This document shows positions 44,249-53,246 of a DNA stretch of 64,000 bases, piece by piece. Each line of letters begins with the position of its first letter. Within the stretch, counting starts at the first letter, position 1. The stretch comes from CAVSRC01 sp963762605 (lineage in GTDB: Bacteria > Pseudomonadota > Alphaproteobacteria > Rhizobiales > Kaistiaceae). A program made the position numbers and the translations under genes. The notes under the pieces are model-generated. The model did not search any database. It worked only from the letters and a program-made list of their open reading frames with translations, and was not told where the DNA came from. Location: assembly GCA_963762605.1 (NCBI GenBank), contig CAVXLJ010000011.1, positions 62,001-126,000 of the forward strand. Reading direction: 5' to 3'.

Positions 44249-44950
44249 ATGAAGAAATATCTCGGCGTCTGGGCGGTGCATCTGCTCACGGCAAGCGGGG
44301 CCGGCTTTGCCCTGGTGGCGGCGGTGGCCGCCGCCGACAGCGCATGGCAGATGGTCTTTCTCTTCCTCGGCCTGGCCATGATCGTCGACGGCATCGATGG
44401 ACCGATCGCCCGCAAGCTCGGCGTCAAGGAGCGGCTGCCGTGGTTCGACGGCGCCACGCTGGACCTGGTGGTCGATTTCACGACCTATGTCCTGATCCCG
44501 GCCCTGGTCCTTTCGCTGAGCGACCTCGTCACCCAGCCCTTCGCCACCGGCGCCGGCATCGTCGTGGCGGTGGTCGGCGCGCTCTACTTCGCCGACAAGC
44601 GCATGAAAACGGCGGAGCAGTCGTTCCGCGGCTTCCCGGCGGTATGGAACGCCGTCGTCTATCAGCTCATGATCTACAAGTTCCCGGAAGTCGTGACGCT
44701 TCTCATCATCGCCGCCTTCGCCGTGCTCACCTTCCTGCCGGTCGAGTTCGTCCACCCCATGCGGGTGAGGCGGATGCGCATCGTGACGTCGTCCATGGCG
44801 GTCATCTGGGGTCTGCTGGCCATTGCCGCCCTCGTTGAGAACCTCAATCCCGATCCGGTGGTGCTGACACTCTTTTCCATCGTCAACCTCTACTTCGCCT
44901 TCATCGGCGTCTTCCTCCAGGTGACGCGCCGCAAAGCGGCGGCCGGCTAG
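44249..44950 (+). CDS. pcs: phosphatidylcholine synthase (CDP-diacylglycerol-choline O-phosphatidyltransferase)
   Basis: Condenses choline with CDP-diacylglycerol to phosphatidylcholine, the pathway typical of rhizobia and relatives. 233 residues from the ATG at 44249 (MKKYLGVWAVHLLTASGA), about seven membrane spans. The CDP-alcohol signature is present in the Pcs variant: DGIDGPIARKLG followed by WFDGATLDLVVD. An earlier in-frame ATG at 44189 adds 20 residues without similarity. Divergent from the YeeE unit; TerC gene follows after nine bases. Confidence 0.94.
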   Translation: MKKYLGVWAVHLLTASGAGFALVAAVAAADSAWQMVFLFLGLAMIVDGIDGPIARKLGVKERLPWFDGATLDLVVDFTTYVLIPALVLSLSDLVTQPFATGAGIVVAVVGALYFADKRMKTAEQSFRGFPAVWNAVVYQLMIYKFPEVVTLLIIAAFAVLTFLPVEFVHPMRVRRMRIVTSSMAVIWGLLAIAALVENLNPDPVVLTLFSIVNLYFAFIGVFLQVTRRKAAAG

Positions 44951-44959
44951 GAGCCTGCG

Positions 44960-45694
44960 ATGTCCCTCATCGAGTGGATCGTCGATCCCGCGATCCTGGC
45001 CAGCTTCGTGACGCTCACCGTCATGGAGATCGTGCTGGGCATCGACAACATCATCTTCATCTCGGTGATCGTCGGCCGGCTGCCGCCTGAGCAATCGAAG
45101 CATGCCCGCCAGCTCGGCCTGGCGCTGGCGCTCGTCTTCCGCATCGCGCTTCTCAGCCTGTTGTTCTGGCTGATCCACCTGACCCGGCCGCTGGTCGAGA
45201 TCGCCGGACACCCGGTTTCCTGGCGCGACCTCGTTCTGCTCGCCGGCGGCTTTTTCCTGCTGGTCAAGGCGACGCGCGAAATCCACGCCGACGTCGAGGC
45301 AGCAGGCGAGGAGCCCGGCATAGGCGCCAAGGCCGGCGCCGGCTTCGCCATGATCGTCTCGCAGATCATCATCATCGACCTGGTCTTCTCGGTCGATTCG
45401 ATCGTCACAGCCATCGGCATGGCCGAGCATATCGGGGTGATGGTGGCGGCGGTCGTCGTCGCCGTGGCCATCATGTATGCCGCCTCGGGCGCGGTCGCCG
45501 GCTTCATTTCGCGCCATCCGACGACGCGCATGCTGGCGCTCGCGTTCCTGCTGATGATCGGCTTCTCGCTGGTCGCCGACGGCATCGGCTTCCACATTCC
45601 GCGCGGTTATCTCTATACCGCCATGGCTTTCTCGGCTGGGGTCGAGGTGCTCAACGTCGTTGCCCGGCGCAACCGGCGAAAGACCGGTCGATGA
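44960..45694 (+). CDS. TerC family integral membrane protein
   Basis: 244 residues, seven to eight spans. Both family acidic motifs are visible: EIVLGIDNIIFIS near residue 25 and IDLVFSVDSIVTA near residue 140, which resemble metal-coordinating sites. Relatives export Mn or act on metal loading of exoproteins; tellurite resistance is the historical name. Overlaps the following MFS gene by four bases. Confidence 0.9.
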   Translation: MSLIEWIVDPAILASFVTLTVMEIVLGIDNIIFISVIVGRLPPEQSKHARQLGLALALVFRIALLSLLFWLIHLTRPLVEIAGHPVSWRDLVLLAGGFFLLVKATREIHADVEAAGEEPGIGAKAGAGFAMIVSQIIIIDLVFSVDSIVTAIGMAEHIGVMVAAVVVAVAIMYAASGAVAGFISRHPTTRMLALAFLLMIGFSLVADGIGFHIPRGYLYTAMAFSAGVEVLNVVARRNRRKTGR

Positions 45695-46905
45695 GCCTAT
45701 CGCACAGCCCGTCGATCGTGCCGCGCGCCCGCTGGTTCACGCCGCCGCGGCTGATCATGGCGGTGTTCTTCGCTCAAGCCGTGTCGATCACCAACTGGGC
45801 GCCGCGCATTCCCGACGTGCAGCAGCATCTGGGGCTGAGCCCCGGCGCCTTGTCGATCTGCCTGATCGGCATGTCGCTCGGCACCTTCCTCATGACCATC
45901 TTCAACGGGCCGCTGATCGCCCGTTTCTCCGCGCGCACGATGATGGTCGTCGGCTTCTTCGCCCTGAGCGGTGTGCTTGTGCTGCCGGGGCTGGCATGGA
46001 ACGGCCCATCGCTGTTCGTCTTCCTGTTCGTGATGGGCGCCACTTACGTCATCGTCGACGTGGCCATGAACGTCGAGGCGGCTCGCATTCAGGACGCCGT
46101 CGGCCGCCGGATCATGAGCACGTGCCACGGCTTCTGGAGCATTGGCGCGGTCTTCGGCTCGGTCATGGGAGCGCAATTCGCCGAAGCGGGCATTGCCACC
46201 TGGCTGCACCTGGCGCTGGTCGCCATCATGGTGCTGCCGCTCGGCCTGTTGCCAGTGCGGGCGCTCCCGGTGCTTCACTCCGCACGAGCCGCTCCCGCAG
46301 CCAAGCGGCCGATCCTTGCGTTCCCAACCCTGGCGCTCGCCGGCGTGTGTATCTACATCTTCGGCGCCGTGCTTGCCGAACTCAGCGTGCGCAATTGGGG
46401 CGCGGTCTATCTGCGCGATGCACTCGGCACCAACGCAGCCGCTACCGGCTGGGGCCTCGGCGGGTTTTCCCTGACAATGGCGGCGGGGCGGCTGGTCGGT
46501 GACAGGCTGACCGACCGTTTTGGCCCGGTGGCGCTTGGACGCTTCTGCGCCTTCACTGGCGTGGTCGGCATGGCGGCGCTTGTCGTGGCCAATAGCCTGC
46601 CTCTGGCGCTCATCGGTTTTGCGGCCATCGGCTTCGGCGTCTCCGTTGGCTTTCCGCTGGCCGTCACCGCGGCGGCCGGCCACACCGACCGGCCGCCGGC
46701 GATCAATGTGGCGTCGGTGGCGCTGATCGCCTACAGCGGTTCGCTGGTCGGGCCGCCGCTGGTCGGCTTCGTTGCCGACGGGGCGGGCCTGCGTATCGGT
46801 CTGGCGTCGCTCCTGCCGCTGATGATCCTCAGCGCGCTGTTTGCCGGCGCGCTGGGAAGCCCCAAGCCGGCCCCTGACACATTCAATGCAAGAAAGGGAG
46901 GCTAG
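45691..46905 (+). CDS. MFS transporter (YbjJ-like)
   Basis: 404 residues with 12 predicted spans. The N-terminal SITNWAPRIPDVQQHLGLS and GMSLGTFLMTIFNGPL, plus the loop-2 region FSARTMM and the VGDRLTDRFGPV segment at the domain junction, fit the YbjJ-like subgroup of the major facilitator superfamily. No substrate can be named. Translationally coupled to terC. Confidence 0.87.
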   Translation: MSLSHSPSIVPRARWFTPPRLIMAVFFAQAVSITNWAPRIPDVQQHLGLSPGALSICLIGMSLGTFLMTIFNGPLIARFSARTMMVVGFFALSGVLVLPGLAWNGPSLFVFLFVMGATYVIVDVAMNVEAARIQDAVGRRIMSTCHGFWSIGAVFGSVMGAQFAEAGIATWLHLALVAIMVLPLGLLPVRALPVLHSARAAPAAKRPILAFPTLALAGVCIYIFGAVLAELSVRNWGAVYLRDALGTNAAATGWGLGGFSLTMAAGRLVGDRLTDRFGPVALGRFCAFTGVVGMAALVVANSLPLALIGFAAIGFGVSVGFPLAVTAAAGHTDRPPAINVASVALIAYSGSLVGPPLVGFVADGAGLRIGLASLLPLMILSALFAGALGSPKPAPDTFNARKGG

Positions 46906-46907
46906 TC

Positions 46908-47885
46908 ATGCCCCACGCAATCAGAATCGATGAACTGGGCGGACCGGAAGTGATGCAATGGGTCGAGGTGCCCATGCCCGAGCCCGGTGCCTGCCAGGTG
47001 CGGGTGCGCCACACCGCCATCGGCGTCAACTTCGTCGACGTCTACAACCGTGCCGGCGTCTACAAGGGAACGCAATTGCCGTTCACGCCGGGCGCCGAAG
47101 CCGCTGGGGTGGTCGATAAACTGGGCGCGAGCGTCACCAAACTCAAAGTAGGCGACCGCGTCGTGTACCAGAACGGCTCTTCCGGCTCCTACGCCGAATA
47201 TTGCCTGATCCCCGCCGACCGGGTGATCAGGCTGCCCGACGGCATCGACGATCAAACGGCGGCGGCCAGCTTTCTCAAGGGCATCACCGTCGAATACCTG
47301 ACTCTGCGCACGTTCAAGGTCGGTCCGCAGCACACCGTGCTCTTCCATGCCGCCGCCGGCGGCGTCGGCAGCATCGCCGGCCAATGGCTGAAGGCGCTCG
47401 GCGCGACGACCATTGGAACGGTCGGCTCCGCCGAGAAGGCCGAGCGTGCCCGCGCCCACGGCTACGACCACGTCATCGACTACACAAAAGAGAACTTCGT
47501 CGAACGGGTGATGGAAATCACCGGCGGCAAGAAGTGCGACGTGGTCTACAATTCGGTCGGCAAGGACACCTTTCCGGGCTCGCTCGATTGCCTGAAGCCG
47601 CTGGGCATGTGGGTCTCCTTCGGCCAGTCCTCGGGGCTGGTGCCGCCCTTCCAGATCAACCTTCTGCAGCAGAAGGGATCGCTGTTTGCGACCAGACCGA
47701 CCACGGCGCACCATTTCGCCAAGCGCGAAGACCTAGAGACCGGGGCCGCCAACCTGTTCAGGGTCCTTCTCGATGGCTCCGTCAAGGTCGAGATTGGCCA
47801 GACGTTCCCGCTCAAGGACGCCGCCGAGGCGCATCGTGCGCTGGAGGCCCGACGGACGATCGGCGCCACGGTGCTCGTTCCCTGA
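46908..47885 (+). CDS. NAD(P)H:quinone oxidoreductase (zeta-crystallin type, MDR superfamily)
   Basis: 325 residues, zinc-free medium-chain reductase. GroES-like N-domain with IGVNFVDVYNRAGVY and the PGAEAAGVV loop, then the Rossmann motif AAAGGVGSIAGQWLKALGA (about 145-165). Matches the length and motifs of quinone oxidoreductase Qor. Two bases after the MFS stop, so probably co-transcribed with terC-MFS. Confidence 0.9.
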   Translation: MPHAIRIDELGGPEVMQWVEVPMPEPGACQVRVRHTAIGVNFVDVYNRAGVYKGTQLPFTPGAEAAGVVDKLGASVTKLKVGDRVVYQNGSSGSYAEYCLIPADRVIRLPDGIDDQTAAASFLKGITVEYLTLRTFKVGPQHTVLFHAAAGGVGSIAGQWLKALGATTIGTVGSAEKAERARAHGYDHVIDYTKENFVERVMEITGGKKCDVVYNSVGKDTFPGSLDCLKPLGMWVSFGQSSGLVPPFQINLLQQKGSLFATRPTTAHHFAKREDLETGAANLFRVLLDGSVKVEIGQTFPLKDAAEAHRALEARRTIGATVLVP

Positions 47886-48056
47886 TCCACAAATGCCGCA
47901 AAACCGGGCAGCCCTGATGAAATTAGGGGTTTGATCGAGAATTGGGCATAATCCATTGTTGAGGCTTGGACTCTCCCGAAAAACCGGCAGAGTCGGGAGC
48001 GGGCGGCGAAGCGGCCCGGTCGGCCGTGGTGTTTCTTGCGTAGGACAGGTGTCGCG

Positions 48057-48404
48057 ATGGGGCGCCTCACAACTCATGTGCTGGATACGACGGCAGGCGC
48101 ACCGGCGGCCGGCTTGACGATCGAGCTGTACCGGCTCACCGGCGGCGAGACGCGTGTCGTAGTGGTGCGCACCAACGACGACGGCCGCGTCGACCGGCCG
48201 CTGCTCGAAGGCGATGCACTTTCCGCCGGTGTCTATGAGCTGCGCTTCCATGCCGGCGAATATCTGCGCACGCGCCATGCGCTGCCGGACCCGGCGTTTC
48301 TCGACGTGGTGCCGATCCGCTTCGGCATCGCCGAACCGCAGGCGCACTACCACGTGCCGCTGCTCATCTCGCCCTACGGCTATTCAACCTATCGGGGAAG
48401 TTGA
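48057..48404 (+). CDS. uraH: hydroxyisourate hydrolase
   Basis: Hydrolyses 5-hydroxyisourate, the product of urate oxidation, to OHCU. 115 residues from the ATG at 48057. Transthyretin-like fold with the three diagnostic segments: LTTHVLDTTAGAPA (catalytic His), the central VRTNDDGRVDRPLL (catalytic Arg) and the C-terminal YRGS (112-115). First gene of the purine cluster; its stop overlaps the xdhA start by one base. Confidence 0.95.
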   Translation: MGRLTTHVLDTTAGAPAAGLTIELYRLTGGETRVVVVRTNDDGRVDRPLLEGDALSAGVYELRFHAGEYLRTRHALPDPAFLDVVPIRFGIAEPQAHYHVPLLISPYGYSTYRGS

Positions 48405-49892
48405 TGCGCCCGACAATCCGCTTCATCCGCAAGAGCCGTCTGGTCGAGCTGGCCGATGTCGATCCGACCACCATGCTGCTTGACTACCTGCGCGAGACCG
48501 AAGGCTCCACCGGCACCAAGGAAGGCTGCGGCGAAGGCGATTGCGGCGCCTGCACGGTCGCGCTCGGCCGCATGCGCGACGGCAAACTGGTCTATGAGCC
48601 GGTCAATGCCTGCATCCAGCTTCTCGGGCAAGTGGACGGCTGCGAGGTGGTGACGGTGGAGGATCTCGCCGAGCGCGACGGCACGCTGCATCCGATCCAG
48701 CAGGAAATGGTAACGCGGCACGCCTCGCAATGCGGTTTCTGCACGCCGGGCTTCGTCATGGCGCTGTTCGCCATGTACCAGTCGACCAACGGCCAGGTGA
48801 CCCGCGACGAAGTCAATGACTGGATCGCCGGCAATCTCTGCCGCTGCACCGGCTACCGGCCGATCGTCGACGCGGCGGTGGCCGCCTGCGAGCGCGGGCG
48901 CCACGACCGCTTCCGCACCGGCCGCGACGACATGAGCGGCGTGCTTACCTTCCTCGCCGACGGCGAGGATGTCTTCGTCGGCGACGAGAGGCGTTTCTTC
49001 GCCGCGCCGGCCAGCGTCGACAGCCTTGCCGAACTCTATGAGCTTCATCCGGATGCCACCATCGTCGCCGGCGGCACCGATGTCGGCCTGTGGATCACCA
49101 AGCAGTTACGCGACCTGCCGCGGATCATTCACGTCGGCAAGGTGCAGGATTTCGACCGCATCGAGGACACCGGCTATGAGCTGGTCATCGGTGCCGGAGC
49201 CACATTTGCGCAGGTCGAGCCCCATCTCGCCGCCATTGACCCCGATATCGGCGAACTGCTACGGCGACTTGGCTCCAAGCAGGTGCGCGCCTCGGGCACG
49301 ATGGGCGGCAACGTCGCCAACGGCTCGCCGATCGGCGACACGCCGCCGCTCCTGATCGCGCTCGATGCGACACTGTCGCTGCGCAAGGGCAGGCAGGCGC
49401 GTGCCATGGCAATCGGCGATTTCTTCATCTCCTACGGCAAGCAGGCGCGCGTATCCGGCGAACTGGTCACCGCGATCTCCATACCGCACCTCACCGATCA
49501 GCACATTTTCCGCTGCTTCAAGGTGACCAAGCGCTTCGACCAGGACATCTCCTCGGTGATGGCGGCGTTCCGCTTCACCGTCGACGAGGACGGCACGATC
49601 GTCGAAGCGCGGCTGGCCTTATGGCGGCATGGCGGAGATACCCAAGCGCGCCGCCGGCGCCGAAGCCGAGCTCAACGGCTGTGACCTGCGCGACGCCAAC
49701 GCCTGGAGCCGTGCCTTCGCTGCGTTGCGCGAGGATTTCACGCCGATCGACGACCATCGCGCTTCCGCCCGCTATCGCATCGAGACGGCCCACGCGCTGC
49801 TCGGCAAGGCATTGATCGAGGCATCGGGAACCGTGAGCAGCCGTACCCGCGTCATCGGACATCGCGAGAAGGAAGTCCATGGAGCCGCGTGA
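48404..49892 (+). pseudogene. xdhA: xanthine dehydrogenase small subunit XdhA, interrupted by a single-base frameshift
   Basis: Electron-transfer subunit of xanthine dehydrogenase. Plant-type 2Fe-2S domain (CGEGDCGACTV, about 40-60), second 2Fe-2S domain (CGFCTPGF and CRCTGYRP) and FAD domain (VAGGTDVGLW, GTMGGNVANGSPIGDTPP) are intact up to about codon 405. After EARLA the frame breaks: one T too many at 49619/49620 (gccttatgg where gcctatgg is expected) diverts it to a stop at 49684. The rest of the protein, GGMAEIPKRA through the ALLGKAL C-terminal motif, continues in another frame to 49892. Either a recent inactivating insertion or a sequence error. Overlaps xdhB by 14 bases. Confidence 0.85.
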
Positions 49893-52254
49893 CGACATTT
49901 CGGGCGGCGCCGAGTTCGCACCCGCCGGCAGAAGCGCGGCAGCGCCGCGCCAGGAGCAGCTCGCGGTCGTGCGCCAGCCGATCGCGCACGACAGTGCCAT
50001 CAAGCATGTCACCGGCGCAGCGCTCTATACCGACGACCTGCCCACGCCGGCCGGCACACTGCATCTGGCGCCGGGCTACGCGCCCATCGCCGCCGGCCGT
50101 GTGACCACGCTTGACGTCGAGCCAGTGCGCGTCGCGCCCGGCGTCGTGGCGGTGTTGACCGCCGATGACATTCCCGGGCGCAACGATATCAGCCCGAAGG
50201 AGAACGGTGACGACGCGCTGATCGCCGAAAGCCAGATCATGTTCTATGGCCAGGTGCTGTTCGTCGTGGTCGCCGAGACGCGCGATCAGGCCAGGCGGGC
50301 GGCGCGACTGGCGCGCATTTCGACGGCGCCGACCATGCCGGCGATCGACGTCGACGATGCGATCGTCGCCGGCACCACGGTGCTCGACGACTACAAATTC
50401 GAGCGCGGCGAGCCGATCGAAGAGCTGGAACGGGCGCCCAAGCGGGTCACCGGCGAGTTTCGCCTCGGCGGCCAGGAGCACTTCTACCTGGAAGGCCAGG
50501 TGGCGCTGGCGATTCCCGGCGAAGACGGTGACATGCTGGTGCACGCCTCGACCCAGCACCCGAGCGAGGTGCAGCACGTCGTCGCCCATGTCCTCGGGCT
50601 TCACGACAACGCCGTCACCGTCGAGGTGCGGCGCATGGGCGGTGGCTTTGGCGGCAAGGAAAGCCAGGCGACGCAATGGGCAGCATTGGCCGCGCTGGCA
50701 GCGTGGAAGACCGGGCGGCCGTGCAAGATGCGGCTCGACCGCGACGACGACATGACCATGACCGGCAAGCGCCACGATTTCCGCGTCGACTATGTTGCCG
50801 GCTTCTCGCGCGAAGGCGGCCTGCGGTCGGTCGACGTGACGCTGTCGGCACGCTGCGGCCATTCCGAGGACCTGTCGCTCGGCGTCGTCGACCGCACCAT
50901 GTTCCACGCCGACAACGCCTACTACTATCCCGCGTGCCGCATCGTCACCCGGCGCATGCGCACCAACACGGTGTCCAACACCGCCTTCCGCGGCTTCGGC
51001 GGACCGCAGGGCATGCTCTTTGCCGAGCGCATGATGGACCACATCGCTTATGCCACGGGGCGCGATCCGCTCGACATACGCAAAGCCAATTTCTACGAAG
51101 GGGTCGGCCGCGACCGCACGCCCTACGGCATGCACGTCGAGGACAACATCCTGCCCGAGCTCACCGCGGAGATCGAACGCACCAGCGATTACCGCGCCCG
51201 CCGTCAGGCGATCACCGCGTTCAATGCCTCCAGCCCGGTACTCAAGAAGGGCATCGCGCTGACCCCGGTGAAATTCGGCATCTCCTTCACCCTCATCCAC
51301 CTCAACCAGGCCGGCGCGCTGGTTCATCTCTATCGCGACGGTTCGATCAGCCTCAATCACGGCGGTACCGAGATGGGGCAGGGCCTGTTCATCAAGGTGG
51401 CCCAAGTGGTCGCCGAGGAGTTCGGCGTCGGCATCGACAAGGTGAAAATCACCGCAACCTCCACCGCCAAGGTGCCCAACACCTCGCCGACCGCCGCCTC
51501 CGCCGGCACCGACCTCAACGCCCAGGCGGCGCTCGCCGCAGCCCGCGAGATCAAGGGCCGGCTCTATGCCTTCATCGAGGAGAAGTGGAACGTCGAGCGC
51601 GCCCGGGTCGAGTTCCGCAACGGCGAGGTGCTGGTCGGCAACCGCACCATGACGCTCGCCGAGCTGGCCGCCGCCGCCTATGTCGGGCGCGTCCACCTGT
51701 CCTCGGCCGCCTTTTACAAGACGCCGCTGATCCACTGGGACCGTGAGAAGGCGAGCGGTCGGCCGTTCTACTACTTCGCCTACGGCGCCTCCTGCTCGGA
51801 GGTCACCATCGACACCATGACCGGCGAGATGCGGGTTGATCGCGTCGACATCCTTCACGACGTCGGCAAGTCGCTCAATCCGGCCATCGATATCGGCCAG
51901 ATCGAGGGCGGCTTCGTGCAGGGCATGGGTTGGCTGACCACGGAGGAACTGGTCTGGGATTCGGCCGGACGGCTGCGGACCTTCGCCCCCTCGACCTACA
52001 AGATCCCGACCGCCGCCGACGTGCCGGCGGATTTCCGCGTCGCTCTGTTCGAGTCAGGCGGCAACCGCGAGAATTCCATCTTCCGCTCCAAGGCGGTCGG
52101 CGAGCCACCGCTGATGCTGGCGATTTCGGTATTCTCGGCAGTCACCGACGCCATCGTCAGCCTCAAGCCGGCGATCTTCCCGCATCTCGACGCGCCGGCC
52201 ACGCCCGAGGCGATCATGCGCGCCATTCGCGCCACCAACGGAGCAGACGCGTGA
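49879..52254 (+). CDS. xdhB: xanthine dehydrogenase molybdopterin-binding subunit XdhB
   Basis: Catalytic Moco subunit: hypoxanthine to xanthine to urate. 791 residues, intact. Molybdopterin motifs GGGFGGKESQATQWAALAAL, AFRGFGGPQGM and HGGTEMGQGLFIKVAQV are present, and the active-site base is E742 in AVGEPPLML. Similar in length to Rhodobacter XdhB. Stop overlaps the xdhC GTG by four bases. Confidence 0.95.
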   Translation: MEPRDDISGGAEFAPAGRSAAAPRQEQLAVVRQPIAHDSAIKHVTGAALYTDDLPTPAGTLHLAPGYAPIAAGRVTTLDVEPVRVAPGVVAVLTADDIPGRNDISPKENGDDALIAESQIMFYGQVLFVVVAETRDQARRAARLARISTAPTMPAIDVDDAIVAGTTVLDDYKFERGEPIEELERAPKRVTGEFRLGGQEHFYLEGQVALAIPGEDGDMLVHASTQHPSEVQHVVAHVLGLHDNAVTVEVRRMGGGFGGKESQATQWAALAALAAWKTGRPCKMRLDRDDDMTMTGKRHDFRVDYVAGFSREGGLRSVDVTLSARCGHSEDLSLGVVDRTMFHADNAYYYPACRIVTRRMRTNTVSNTAFRGFGGPQGMLFAERMMDHIAYATGRDPLDIRKANFYEGVGRDRTPYGMHVEDNILPELTAEIERTSDYRARRQAITAFNASSPVLKKGIALTPVKFGISFTLIHLNQAGALVHLYRDGSISLNHGGTEMGQGLFIKVAQVVAEEFGVGIDKVKITATSTAKVPNTSPTAASAGTDLNAQAALAAAREIKGRLYAFIEEKWNVERARVEFRNGEVLVGNRTMTLAELAAAAYVGRVHLSSAAFYKTPLIHWDREKASGRPFYYFAYGASCSEVTIDTMTGEMRVDRVDILHDVGKSLNPAIDIGQIEGGFVQGMGWLTTEELVWDSAGRLRTFAPSTYKIPTAADVPADFRVALFESGGNRENSIFRSKAVGEPPLMLAISVFSAVTDAIVSLKPAIFPHLDAPATPEAIMRAIRATNGADA

Positions 52255-53246
52255 CGCCGGTGTGGCCGCGCGTGCTCACCGGGCTCGACACCCATGGCCG
52301 CATCGCCATGGTGACCGTGGCGGCGACCCGGGGTTCGGCGCCGCGCGAGGCGGGCGCCCGGATGATCGTCCATCCCGACGGCAGCTTCACAGGCACCATC
52401 GGTGGCGGCACGCTGGAATGGCGGGCAATCGCCGTCGCGCAGGCAGCGCTGACCAATGCATCCGCACCGAAGGCGGACGTACGGCGCTACGCGCTCGGCC
52501 CCGAGTTGGGCCAGTGCTGCGGCGGCAATGTCGATCTCATCATCGAGGTGATCGTCGCCGACCGCAAAGCGGCGGTGGCCGAACTGGCGACGCGCGAGAG
52601 TGAAGGCAATTTCGTCACCCGCGGCACGATCACGGCCGCGGGCATTGACCGCCAGATCGTCGCGGACGAGGCGATGGCGCCGGGCGGCGCCACGCTTGTG
52701 GGTAGCATCCTCACCGAAGCCTTTGGCGACGACCGCCGGCCGCTGGTCCTTTTCGGCGCCGGCCATGTCGGCCGCGCGCTGGTTCTGGCGCTGGCGCCGC
52801 TGCCCTTCGCGGTCACCTGGGTCGACCCGCGTCCCGACGCTTTTCCGGCGCACGTGCCTGGCAACGTCACACTTCGCTATCTCGGCGAGCCGGCTCAAGT
52901 CCTGGCCGACGTGCCGGCGGGAAGCTTCGTGATCGTGATGAGCCACAGCCATCAGCTCGACCTGGCGCTCACCCATACGGCGCTGGCCGACGACCGTTTT
53001 CCTTATGTCGGGCTAATCGGATCGAAAACCAAGCGCGCCCGCTTCGAGAAGCGGCTGGTCGAGGCCGGCATCGCGCCTGCGCGCATCGCCGATCTGGTCT
53101 GCCCGATCGGTGTCGGCGGCATCCATTCCAAGGCACCGGCTGTAATCGCGGCGGCGACGGTGGCCGAACTGCTCATGCGCGACGAAGCAATTCGGGCAAT
53201 GGCACAGCCCATGCACCAACGGACAGCGGGGCGGCGGCACGCTTGA
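52251..53246 (+). CDS. xdhC: xanthine dehydrogenase accessory protein XdhC
   Basis: Sulfurates and inserts the molybdenum cofactor into XdhB. 331 residues, GTG start at 52251 overlapping the xdhB stop. N-terminal XdhC/CoxI domain with TRGSAPREAGARMIV and GTIGGGTLEW, the C-terminal Rossmann domain LFGAGHVGRAL, and the conserved GLIGSKTKRARF segment. Overlaps the ABC ATPase start by one base, tying enzyme and importer into one transcript. Confidence 0.94.
   Translation: MTPVWPRVLTGLDTHGRIAMVTVAATRGSAPREAGARMIVHPDGSFTGTIGGGTLEWRAIAVAQAALTNASAPKADVRRYALGPELGQCCGGNVDLIIEVIVADRKAAVAELATRESEGNFVTRGTITAAGIDRQIVADEAMAPGGATLVGSILTEAFGDDRRPLVLFGAGHVGRALVLALAPLPFAVTWVDPRPDAFPAHVPGNVTLRYLGEPAQVLADVPAGSFVIVMSHSHQLDLALTHTALADDRFPYVGLIGSKTKRARFEKRLVEAGIAPARIADLVCPIGVGGIHSKAPAVIAAATVAELLMRDEAIRAMAQPMHQRTAGRRHA

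Noticed and set aside
49852..51858. 668-codon minus-strand open frame over xdhB
   Set aside because: Same reason: the sense strand encodes an intact XdhB with all cofactor motifs.
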